From Thioclava electrotropha (GTDB lineage Bacteria > Pseudomonadota > Alphaproteobacteria > Rhodobacterales > Rhodobacteraceae), in NCBI RefSeq assembly GCF_002085925.2, contig NZ_CP053562.1, positions 2,150,001-2,214,000 on the forward strand: a stretch of 64,000 nucleotides of DNA, read 5' to 3'. The first letter of the stretch is position 1; every line of letters starts with the position of its first letter. Shown here in pieces: positions 1 to 8,092 of the stretch. A program made the translations under genes and the position numbers. The notes beneath the pieces were generated by a model, which saw only the letters and a list, made by a program, of their open reading frames with translations, had not been told where the DNA came from and made no database searches.

Positions 1-2967
1 ATCGTCGGGGCTCTAGGCGATGACGTGCTCTATGGCGACGAGGGCAACGACCGCATCGAAGGCGCACAGGGCAACGACCACATCTATGGCGGCGACGGCG
101 ACGACTACATCACCGATTACGAGAATGACGACTTCATCCTCGGCGGTGCGGGCAACGACACGATCTTTGCCGGGCCCGGTGTGCTCGATACCTCGCACGG
201 CAATGAGGGCGATGACGAGGTCCATGGCGGCGACGGCATCGACGAGGTCTTCGGCGACGATGGCGATGACCGTCTCTATGGCGAGGGCGACACCGACCTG
301 ATGATGGGCGGTGACGGCAACGACTACATGGATGGCGGCGACAGCGTCGACGAGATGTTCGGCGGCAACGGCGCGGACTGGATGGTCGGCGGCGTGGGCG
401 ACGACAACATCAACGGCGGCTCGGGCAACGACCTGCTCGAAGGGGGGCTTGGCCCGACCGCGAACGATGGCGACCGTCTCAATGGCGACAGCCCCGCGCA
501 GCTCAACCCGGTGATCGAGTTCAACGGAGACGGCACCGAGGGCGACATGGATATCGGCTCCTACGAGGACGCCTATATCAACGTGGTCGCGAACCTGCAG
601 ACTTCGAACAACGCAGGCACCGGCTCGGTCCTGATGGACCAGTATGCCTTCCTCGAAGGGCTTGTCGGTTCGCAATACAATGACGATCTGACCGGCGCGG
701 ATGAGAACGGCATCGGCTCGAACGGGATGAACAACTACCTCGTGGGCGGCGGCGGAGACGACCGTCTGACCGGCTTGGGCGATGGCGGAGACGAGACCAC
801 GGGGCAGGCCGATTTCATCTTCGGCGACAGCGTGATCGTGGACTCGAACCTCTACTGGATCGGCGACAACCGCCACGACCAGAGCGTGACCGTCACCGGC
901 TTTATCGAGAACTGGTACGGCACGGGCGACACCCGCGTCCAGTTCTCGGACGGCTCGCTGGGCCATATCCTCGGCGATACCGGGACGGAGGGCACCGATA
1001 CCGCGCTCTATACCGGCAACCGCGTCGATTACCGCATTGAGTTGATCGCGATGAACGGTCAGCAGGCGGTTCGGATCACCGATCTGCGCAGCGGCACCGA
1101 CAACCAGGGCAACCCGGTCGCGACCGATGGGGTGGATATCCTCGTCGGCGTCGAATGGGCCGAGTTCGCGAATGGCGAGACGATTTCGCTCAATCCCGAT
1201 CCGATGTCGGACATCATGTGGAACGCGACCGGCAGCAGTGGCGGCGGCACCATCGCCCGGCTGAGCGCGGATGTGCCCTTCGGCGGTCAGGCGACCTACG
1301 AGCTGCTTTCCGGTTCGCCGGAGGTGCGGCTTGGCGGTTTCAATGACGATCAGGTGCGCATTCAGGGCGGGCTTGGCGACAACGAGGCGCTCACCGCCAC
1401 GATCCGCGCGACCGACGCGTCTGGTACGCAGGTCACCGAGACCTTCGATATCGTCACCGGCGATGCGACGGACGAGGTGATCGACCTGACCGGCGCGACG
1501 AATGACACCACGATCTACGGTCGCGAAGGCAATGACACGATTACCGGCGGGGATGGCAACGACACCATCGTCTGGAACGTGACCAATCTGCGTCGCAACC
1601 AGCCGGAACGGCCCGACGGGCGCGATTTCGTGGATGGTGGAGCAAATGGCACCGCGGGGGACCGCTTCGTCGTCACCGGCAACAACACCCGTGAGAACTT
1701 CGTGATCTATACAGTCGCGGCTGCGATGGCTGCCAATATCACGGTGCAGAACGCGGCCGCCGAAATCGTCATCACCCGCGATGGCGAGGTGATCGCCGAG
1801 CTTGCCAATATCGAGGAGATCACGATCAACACGCTCGACGTGACCGCCGATAACGGCAATGGCGGGCTCGACGGTGGCAATACGGGCGGGTGGCGCGGCG
1901 ACAATGTCGAAATCGTCGGCGACTTCACCGGCACCAGCCTGAACTACTCGACAATCACGGTGAACGGCGATGATGGCGACGATGTCGTGGACATCTCGCA
2001 ACTCGAATCCGATCACCGCATCGTCTTCCACGGTGGCGGCGGCGACAACGTTCTGGTCGGCGGAACGCGGTCGCAGGACGTGCTTGTCGATGCACGCCAC
2101 GGCGCGCGTCCGGACAATACGAACCCGGACGGCTCGGATAGCGGCAGTGGTAGCGATGACGGCTCCGACAGCGCGATGCCCGACGGGCTGGTGCTGGTCG
2201 GCGACGACACCGCCGAGACCTTCATCGGCATGGAGGGCAATGACGTCATCTTCGCAGGCGGCGGCGCGGACAATGCGCTCGGCAACGAAGGCGACGACAT
2301 GATCTTCGGTGACGGCGGCGCGGATCGTCTCTTCGGCGGCGAGGGCGACGACGTGATCGAGGCTGGCAAAGGCCGCGACATGGTCTTTGCCGATGACGGC
2401 GACGACACCGTGATCGCGACCGAAGACGACGGGGCCGACAGCTACTGGGGCGGGGAGGGCTCGGATACGCTCGACTACGCCGCGATCCAGGCCTCGGTCG
2501 AGGTCTATCTGGGCCACGGCACGAACGGCCACGGTCAGGTGATGATCGGCGAGACTGCGGATCAGATCTACAGCTTCGAGAATGTCATCACCGGCAGCGG
2601 CGACGACACGATCATCGCCAACAGCGCGGTCAACGTGATGGATGGCGGGGGCGGTCACGACACTTTCGTGTTCACCTCGGCGGCCGATGCCGATGGCGAC
2701 CGGATCAACGGTTTCGCACCGGGCGACAAGATCGACCTGAGCGGGATCGACGCCGATCAGGGCGCGGCCGGTTCGCAATCCTTCGTCCTGTTCGCGGCGG
2801 GCGATTTTAGCGCCGCGGGCGAGCTGCGGGTCTCCTACGAGATGCGCGACGACGGCGAGCACACGATTGTCGCGGGCAATGTCGACGACGATCTGGATGC
2901 CGATTTCGAGATCGACATCGCAGGCCGTCACATGCTCGACGCCTCTGATTTCAACGGGGTGAACTAA
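1..2967 (+). CDS. RTX calcium-binding repeat protein, 5'-truncated by window edge
   Basis: The frame is open from base 1 (reading I-V-G-A-L-G-D-D), so the true start lies upstream; about 988 codons are visible. Blocks of glycine/aspartate nonapeptides of the GGxGxDxLx type dominate the first 150 residues and return around residues 740-830; in this family they form Ca2+-binding parallel beta-rolls. Between them lie beta-rich non-repeat segments. The last ~110 residues (GHDTFVF...GDKIDLSGID...) resemble the serralysin M10 C-terminal domain that carries the uncleaved type I secretion signal. No protease HExxH motif is visible, so the catalytic or adhesive part, if any, is outside the window. The exporter ABC gene starts 73 bases downstream, behind a strong terminator. 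Most likely a secreted substrate of the adjacent system; its biochemical activity is unknown. Confidence 0.85.
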   Translation: MVGALGDDVLYGDEGNDRIEGAQGNDHIYGGDGDDYITDYENDDFILGGAGNDTIFAGPGVLDTSHGNEGDDEVHGGDGIDEVFGDDGDDRLYGEGDTDLMMGGDGNDYMDGGDSVDEMFGGNGADWMVGGVGDDNINGGSGNDLLEGGLGPTANDGDRLNGDSPAQLNPVIEFNGDGTEGDMDIGSYEDAYINVVANLQTSNNAGTGSVLMDQYAFLEGLVGSQYNDDLTGADENGIGSNGMNNYLVGGGGDDRLTGLGDGGDETTGQADFIFGDSVIVDSNLYWIGDNRHDQSVTVTGFIENWYGTGDTRVQFSDGSLGHILGDTGTEGTDTALYTGNRVDYRIELIAMNGQQAVRITDLRSGTDNQGNPVATDGVDILVGVEWAEFANGETISLNPDPMSDIMWNATGSSGGGTIARLSADVPFGGQATYELLSGSPEVRLGGFNDDQVRIQGGLGDNEALTATIRATDASGTQVTETFDIVTGDATDEVIDLTGATNDTTIYGREGNDTITGGDGNDTIVWNVTNLRRNQPERPDGRDFVDGGANGTAGDRFVVTGNNTRENFVIYTVAAAMAANITVQNAAAEIVITRDGEVIAELANIEEITINTLDVTADNGNGGLDGGNTGGWRGDNVEIVGDFTGTSLNYSTITVNGDDGDDVVDISQLESDHRIVFHGGGGDNVLVGGTRSQDVLVDARHGARPDNTNPDGSDSGSGSDDGSDSAMPDGLVLVGDDTAETFIGMEGNDVIFAGGGADNALGNEGDDMIFGDGGADRLFGGEGDDVIEAGKGRDMVFADDGDDTVIATEDDGADSYWGGEGSDTLDYAAIQASVEVYLGHGTNGHGQVMIGETADQIYSFENVITGSGDDTIIANSAVNVMDGGGGHDTFVFTSAADADGDRINGFAPGDKIDLSGIDADQGAAGSQSFVLFAAGDFSAAGELRVSYEMRDDGEHTIVAGNVDDDLDADFEIDIAGRHMLDASDFNGVN

Positions 2968-2976
2968 GGGGGTAGC

Positions 2977-3009
2977 GCCCGGCGGAGGGGTCCGCCGGGC
3001 GTGATTTTT
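2977..3009 (+). terminator. Rho-independent terminator after the RTX gene
   Basis: A perfect 10-bp stem GCCCGGCGGA/TCCGCCGGGC with a GGGG loop is followed by GTGATTTTTC. It sits 10 bases after the RTX stop and before the exporter gene, so it should lower read-through and favour substrate over exporter expression. Confidence 0.8.
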
Positions 3010-3040
3010 CAAAGTCTCAAGATCTTGGTGGGAGGATCAC

Positions 3041-4813
3041 ATGAGCAATGCACGTCGCCGTTTCCAAGCCAGCGAAGAGCTCGTCTCCGAACGTCTCGGC
3101 CGCTATCGCGGGCTGATCGTCTTTCTTCTCGGCCTGTCCTTCGTGATCAGCCTTCTGGCGCTGACAGGCTCGTTTTACATGCTGCAGATCTACGACCGGG
3201 CGCTGACCAGCGGCTCTGTGCCGACGCTGCTGGCGCTCTCGGTTCTCGCCATCGCGCTCTACCTGTTTCAGGGGCTGTTCGATGTGCTGCGCAACCAGAT
3301 CCTCGTGCGCGTCGGCGCACGGATCGACAACCGCCTCGCGCCGCTCACGCATCGCGTCGCGATCGAGATGCCGCGTTTCGGCTATTCGACCTCCGAGGCT
3401 CTGGAGCGGGGCCGCGACGTCGACACGATCCGCAGCTTCGTCTCGGGGGCCGGGGCCATCGCGCTTCTGGACCTGCCGTGGATGCCGCTGTTTCTCGGCT
3501 TCGTCTATCTGCTTCACCCGCTGCTGGGGCTGATGACCATCGGCGGGGCCTGCGTTCTGATCACGCTGACCGTCATCACCGAAATGATGTCGCGCCGCTC
3601 GGGTCGGGAGCTGCAGAAGGCCTCCATCGCCCGCGCGATGATCGCCGACACCAACACGCGTAACGCCGATGTGCTGCACGCGATGGGCTTCGGTCGCCGC
3701 GCGGTCGAGCGGTTCGACACCGCCAATGCCGAGCATCTGCGCCTGCACGCGCGCACCAGCGACATCACCGGCACGCTCAGCGGCCTGTCGAAGGTCACCC
3801 GGATGATGCTGCAATCGGCATTGCTGGGCCTTGGCGCTTACCTGACCATCGTCGGCGAGCTGTCGCCCGGTGCGATCATCGCTTGTTCGGTGGCCGCGTC
3901 GCGCGCGCTGGCGCCGGTGGAAATGGCGATCGGCAACTGGAAGGGTTTCGTGGCGGCGCGTCGCAGCCATGCGCGGCTGCGCGACACGCTCGCGACGCTC
4001 GAGGATGACGACACAATGGTCGCCTTGCCCGCGCCGACCGAGAGCTTCACCGTCGAGGGGATGACGGTCGTCGCGCCGGGCTCCGGTGCAGTGCTGCTGG
4101 GCGACGTCAGCTTCGATCTGAAATCGGGCGATGCGCTCGGCCTGATCGGGCCCTCGGGCTCGGGTAAAACCACGCTCGCCAAGGGGATCGTCGGCATCTG
4201 GCCGCTGCTGCGGGGCCATGTCCGCTTCGACGGGGCGGCGCTCGATCAGTGGCGGGTGGACCTTCTGGGCGATCATATCGGCTACCTGCCGCAGGAGGTT
4301 TCGCTGATGGAAGGCACGGTCGCCGAGAATATCGCGCGCTTTGCCCCCGATGCGACGGATGCGGATGTCGTGGCGGCGGCGAAGGCTGCGGGCGCGCATC
4401 AGACGATCATCCATCTGCCCGACGGCTACCAGACGCAGCTTGGCCCCTTCGGCACCTCGCTTTCCGCGGGCCAGCGTCAGCGCGTCGGGCTTGCGCGCGC
4501 GCTCTATGGCGCGCCGTTCCTCGTGGTGCTCGACGAGCCGAACTCGAACCTCGACGCCGATGGCGAAGCGGCGCTCAGCGCGGCCATCGCATCGGTCCGG
4601 GCGCGCGGCGGCATCGTCGTGGTGATCGCGCATCGCCCCAAGGCGCTGGAATCCGTCAATCTCGTGGGCTTCGTTCAGGGCGGCAAGCTGGTGGCCTTCG
4701 GTCCGAAAGACGAGATCGTCAATCGATCCGTCGGGCTCAAACCGCTGCCCAAGGGCAAACGCCCCGCAGCAGCGGCGGAGCTGGGGGACAGCATCGAGCA
4801 GGCGGTGGGCTGA
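3041..4813 (+). CDS. Type I secretion ABC exporter (PrtD-like permease/ATPase)
   Basis: Inner-membrane half-transporter of 590 residues that powers export of RTX proteins together with an HlyD-type fusion protein and an outer-membrane TolC-like pore. Hydrophobic helices lie at about residues 25-48, 60-80, 135-180 and 255-285. The nucleotide-binding domain shows Walker A GPSGSGKT (370-377), the signature LSAGQ (474-478; Ala replaces the usual Gly, as in PrtD relatives), Walker B LVVLDEP (494-500) and a switch His (IAHRP). There is no N-terminal C39 peptidase domain, so substrates keep their C-terminal signal. A GGGAGGA ribosome binding site precedes the ATG. The next gene starts 3 bases after its stop, indicating an operon. 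Confidence in the family is high; the cognate substrates are inferred from context. Confidence 0.93.
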   Translation: MSNARRRFQASEELVSERLGRYRGLIVFLLGLSFVISLLALTGSFYMLQIYDRALTSGSVPTLLALSVLAIALYLFQGLFDVLRNQILVRVGARIDNRLAPLTHRVAIEMPRFGYSTSEALERGRDVDTIRSFVSGAGAIALLDLPWMPLFLGFVYLLHPLLGLMTIGGACVLITLTVITEMMSRRSGRELQKASIARAMIADTNTRNADVLHAMGFGRRAVERFDTANAEHLRLHARTSDITGTLSGLSKVTRMMLQSALLGLGAYLTIVGELSPGAIIACSVAASRALAPVEMAIGNWKGFVAARRSHARLRDTLATLEDDDTMVALPAPTESFTVEGMTVVAPGSGAVLLGDVSFDLKSGDALGLIGPSGSGKTTLAKGIVGIWPLLRGHVRFDGAALDQWRVDLLGDHIGYLPQEVSLMEGTVAENIARFAPDATDADVVAAAKAAGAHQTIIHLPDGYQTQLGPFGTSLSAGQRQRVGLARALYGAPFLVVLDEPNSNLDADGEAALSAAIASVRARGGIVVVIAHRPKALESVNLVGFVQGGKLVAFGPKDEIVNRSVGLKPLPKGKRPAAAAELGDSIEQAVG

Positions 4814-4816
4814 GCC

Positions 4817-6714
4817 ATGGAACAGGACAAGCTCAAGCTCGGTATCCCGGATGACGAAGCGGCCCTCGCGCCGATACAGAAATACCGTGCGCCCGAGCGG
4901 CGCTCGGTCTGGCCCGGCCGCGTGGCGGTGGGGCTGGTAGCCCTTGCCTGGGCGGCGCTCGCGCGCAAGCTCTTCGGCACGGATGCGGCGCAGGCGGAAG
5001 GTGTTCAGGACGGCCCGGCCCACCCCCGGCAGATCCCGACGCCCCCGCCGGCCCGCAGACGCCGAACGCGCATCACATCCCCGAAATGGGGTCGAGCGCG
5101 GCACTGGCGCAAGAGGAGGAGCAGCCCGATCCCTTGCCCGACAACGTGATCCTGTTCCCGGGCGCAAATCCGGCACCTTTCGCGCTCTCTCCGCAACGCT
5201 GGCACGCCAAGCACAAGGCGACGGTGGATGCGCAGGACGATACGCTGTTCTTCCCCGAGTCGATCGAGGTGAAGGAGTTCGATTTCCCGAAAGTTCCGGT
5301 CTTCTCCTCGACCCGTGCCGCGGCGCGCAAGGCGCGCGAGAGCGGGGACCGCGCGCCTGATGAGCCCCGTCCGCCGGGTCCGGCGCCCGAGGTCCCGCGC
5401 AACCGCGCGCCCGAGACGAATGGCCCGGTGCGCCTTTCGCCCGGCCGGCGCGACGAGAGCTTTTTTATCGTCGCGGCGGTGCTGCTAAGCGGGGCGAGCG
5501 ATCCCGACGGCGACCCGCTCTCGATCCTGTCGATGCAAGCCCAAGGGGGCGAGGTGATCGCCCATGGCGAGGGCGAATGGCTCATCAAACCCGATCTGGG
5601 GTTCGAGGGCGAGTTGGTCATCACCTACGACCTCAGCGATGGCGAGCTGGCAATCGGCCAGACCGCGACGGCGCTGATCCTGCCGCCCGACTATCATGAC
5701 GTGATCGGCACCGCCGAGGCCGATCTGCTGCTCGGCACGCCCGACCGCGACGCGATCCGGGGCGAGGCGGGCGACGATATCCTCTATGGCCGGGAAGGCG
5801 ACGACATGCTCGACGGCGGCGATGGCTGCGACGTGCTGATCGGCGGTGTGGGCGCGGATGTCATCTATGGCGGTGCCGGCAATGACACCGTCTTCGCTGG
5901 CGCGGGCGACGATATCGTCTTCGGCGAGGCGGGCGCGGATGCGCTACATGGCGAAGACGGCAACGACTATCTCGACGGCGGCATGGGCGCGGACAGCCTC
6001 GATGGTGGCGCGGGCAACGATACGCTGATGGGCGACGAGGGCTGCGATCTGCTCGACGGGGGCGCAGGCGAAGACCTCGTCTCCGGCGGCGCGGGCGAGG
6101 ATCGCATCGTGGTCGCAGAGATCTCGCAGGCCTCGGGCGACAACTACGATGGCGGCGAAGGCTCCGACACGCTCGATCTCAACCGCATCGCGGAATCCGT
6201 CACCGTCGACCTGTCTGCCGGGACGATGACGAGCGCTGCGGGCGAGACGACGCTCGTCAGCATCGAGAACGTCACCTCCGGCGCGGGCGACGATCAGCTG
6301 GTCGCAAGCGATGCCTGCAACCTCTTCGCCGGTGGCGCGGGAGAGGACGTCTTCGTCTTCCGCTCGCTCGCCGCGATCCAGAACGCGGGCCAAGGCCATG
6401 ACCGCATCACCGATTTCGAACCCGGTGACAGGATCGACCTCTCGCAGATCGACCCGTTGGGCGAAGGCTATGGCGAGATGCGCCTGTTCTTTGCAGGCGC
6501 CACCGGCGAGGTTCCCGAGGCGCGCGGCGGCGTTTTCGTAGCCTACGAGATCGAAGACGGAGACGACGCGCATGAATTCACCGTCGTGAAAGCGAAGCTG
6601 AGCGCGCAGCACGAGGATGGCAGCATCGAGGATTACGATTTCGAGATCGAACTCGACGGCCATCTCACGCTCGAAGAAACCAATTTCCTGTTTGATTGCG
6701 ACGTGCCCGCCTGA
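4817..6714 (+). CDS. RTX protein with N-terminal hydrophobic segment; apparent one-base frameshift
   Basis: Two overlapping frames read as one gene. The first starts at ATG 4817 (MEQDKLKLGI...), has a hydrophobic stretch at about residues 32-50 and then degenerates into an Arg-rich tail ending at 5149. The second frame is open from 4855 but has no start codon until ATG 5086, which has no ribosome binding site, and runs to 6714. Adding one C to the C5 run at 5023-5027 joins ...QDGPAHP to PADPDAPAGPQ. The joined product (~631 residues) has a Pro/acidic linker, a cadherin-like stretch (GASDPDGDPLSIL), RTX nonapeptides (about 210-330 of the 5086 frame) and a serralysin-like C-terminus. It lies between exporter and fusion-protein genes, so it is probably a secreted or membrane-retained partner. 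Either a sequencing error or a real mutation explains the break. Confidence 0.75.
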
Positions 6715-6752
6715 CGGGCTGCGCGCGAATTTTTGGTGGGGGGAAACCGAAA

Positions 6753-8045
6753 ATGACAAAGACTCACAACGATCCGGCCCTGTTCTCGATCCGTGCGCGC
6801 ATCCTGTTCGCGACGGCGTTTCTGGGCGCGCTGATCCTCGTCTTCGGGGGCTGGGCGGCGCAGGCGAAACTCTCCGGCGCGGTGATCGCGCAGGGACAGG
6901 TTGCGGTGAAATCGCAACTGAAGGTCGTGCAGCATCCCGATGGCGGCGTGATCCGCGATATCCGCGTCGAAAACGGTGATCTGGTGCAGGCGGGCGATGT
7001 GGTGGTGCTGCTGGACGATACGCAGCTGCGCTCGGAACTCGGGATCGTCGAGACCCAGATCCGCGAATTCACCGGCCGGCGCGCGCGGTTGATCGCGGTG
7101 CGCGACAGCGCGGCCGAGATCGTGTTCCCGGACGGATTTGAGACCGCCGAGGAGACCGCCGCGATTGCCGATGGCGAACGCCAGCTTCTGGCGCATGACC
7201 GCGCGATGCAGGATTTGCGTCGCGACCAGCTTCTGTCCCAAGTCGACCAGTTTGACGAGGAAATCCGTGCGCTCGAAGCGCAGCGCCAGTCGAACGAGAT
7301 CGAACGCCGTCTGCGCGGCGAAGATCATGACCGGCTGCAGAAGCTGCTGAAGAAGGGCCTGACCGAGAAGGGCGCGATCACCGAGGTCGAGCGTGACATG
7401 GCGCGGCTCGATGGGGTCTCGGGTGAAATCGAGGCCAATATCGCGCGGGTGAAGGGCCAGATCAGCGAGTCGAACCTGCGCATTCTCGAACTCGACCATC
7501 AGGCCCGCACCGCTGCGCAAAAGGAACTGCGCGACATTGACGCCCAACTGGCCGAGCTTCACGAACGCGCCGTGGCCGCGCGCGACCGACTCTCGCGCAC
7601 CGAGATCCGTGCGCCGATTGCGGGCGTGGTGAACGAGCTGGGCGTGCATACGGTGAACGGTGTGATCGCACCCGGCGAGCGAGTGATGGCGATCGTGCCC
7701 GATGGCGAGCTGATCGTGGAGGCGCGGCTGCGCACCACCGATATCGATCAGGTCATGCCGGGCCAATCGGTGCGCCTGCGCTTCACCGCCTTCAACCAAC
7801 GCACGACGCCGGAAGTGGCGGGAGAGGTGCGCGTGGTCGCTGCCTCGGCGACGAAGGACGAAAGCGGCGGAAGCTATTACCTCTGTGCCGTCGCGCTGAC
7901 CGAAGCGCCGGTGCTGCCCGACGGGCGCGGCCTGCGTCCGGGGATGCCGGTTGAGGTGTTCTTCCAGACCGGAGAGCGCACCGCGATCTCCTATCTGCTC
8001 AAGCCGGTCGCCGATCAGGTGCAGCGCACGATGCGCGAGGACTGA
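6753..8045 (+). CDS. Type I secretion membrane fusion protein (HlyD/PrtE family)
   Basis: Periplasmic adaptor of 430 residues linking the ABC exporter to a TolC-like channel. ATG 6753 was chosen because GGTGGGGGGAAA lies just upstream and the protein then begins with a short cytoplasmic tail and one transmembrane helix (about residues 17-36). The lipoyl-like segment GQVAVKSQLKVVQHPDGGVI and its partner IRAPIAGVVNELGVHTVNG flank a long charged alpha-helical hairpin (about 110-270). A beta-barrel domain ends the protein. No TolC homologue is in the window, so that component must be encoded elsewhere. It is the last gene of the secretion operon. Confidence 0.93.
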   Translation: MTKTHNDPALFSIRARILFATAFLGALILVFGGWAAQAKLSGAVIAQGQVAVKSQLKVVQHPDGGVIRDIRVENGDLVQAGDVVVLLDDTQLRSELGIVETQIREFTGRRARLIAVRDSAAEIVFPDGFETAEETAAIADGERQLLAHDRAMQDLRRDQLLSQVDQFDEEIRALEAQRQSNEIERRLRGEDHDRLQKLLKKGLTEKGAITEVERDMARLDGVSGEIEANIARVKGQISESNLRILELDHQARTAAQKELRDIDAQLAELHERAVAARDRLSRTEIRAPIAGVVNELGVHTVNGVIAPGERVMAIVPDGELIVEARLRTTDIDQVMPGQSVRLRFTAFNQRTTPEVAGEVRVVAASATKDESGGSYYLCAVALTEAPVLPDGRGLRPGMPVEVFFQTGERTAISYLLKPVADQVQRTMRED

Positions 8046-8055
8046 GGCTCAAACT

Positions 8056-8083
8056 GGGGCGGGCCTGCGTCCGCCCTGCGTTT
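8056..8083. terminator. Probable terminator between convergent genes
   Basis: A GGGCGG/CCGCCC stem with a GCCTGCGT loop is followed by TGCGTTTC between the convergent ends of the HlyD and penicillin-acylase genes. The T-run is short, so efficiency is uncertain. Confidence 0.5.
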
Positions 8084-8092
8084 CAAATCAGT

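Noticed and set aside
1-500. Tandem GGxGxD-coding repeats as a CRISPR array or satellite DNA
   Set aside because: The periodicity is 27 bases in coding frame and the units differ; they encode RTX nonapeptides.
13-3012. A 999-codon open frame on the minus strand opposite the RTX gene
   Set aside because: The Gly/Asp-rich repeat codons (GGC, GAC) read in antisense give GCC and GTC, so stops are avoided mechanically. The predicted protein is a low-complexity Val/Ala/Asp/His mix with no known family and no ribosome binding site.
5086-5088. ATG 5086 as the true start of a separate RTX gene
   Set aside because: No ribosome binding site precedes it, and in-frame sequence upstream (ADPDAPAGPQ...) continues the same acidic/Pro-rich composition as the downstream part, favouring a frameshifted single gene.
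3017-5176. A 719-codon minus-strand open frame opposite the ABC exporter gene
   Set aside because: It mirrors the strongly supported exporter gene, has Arg/His-rich composition typical of antisense frames in GC-rich DNA and shows no recognisable domain.
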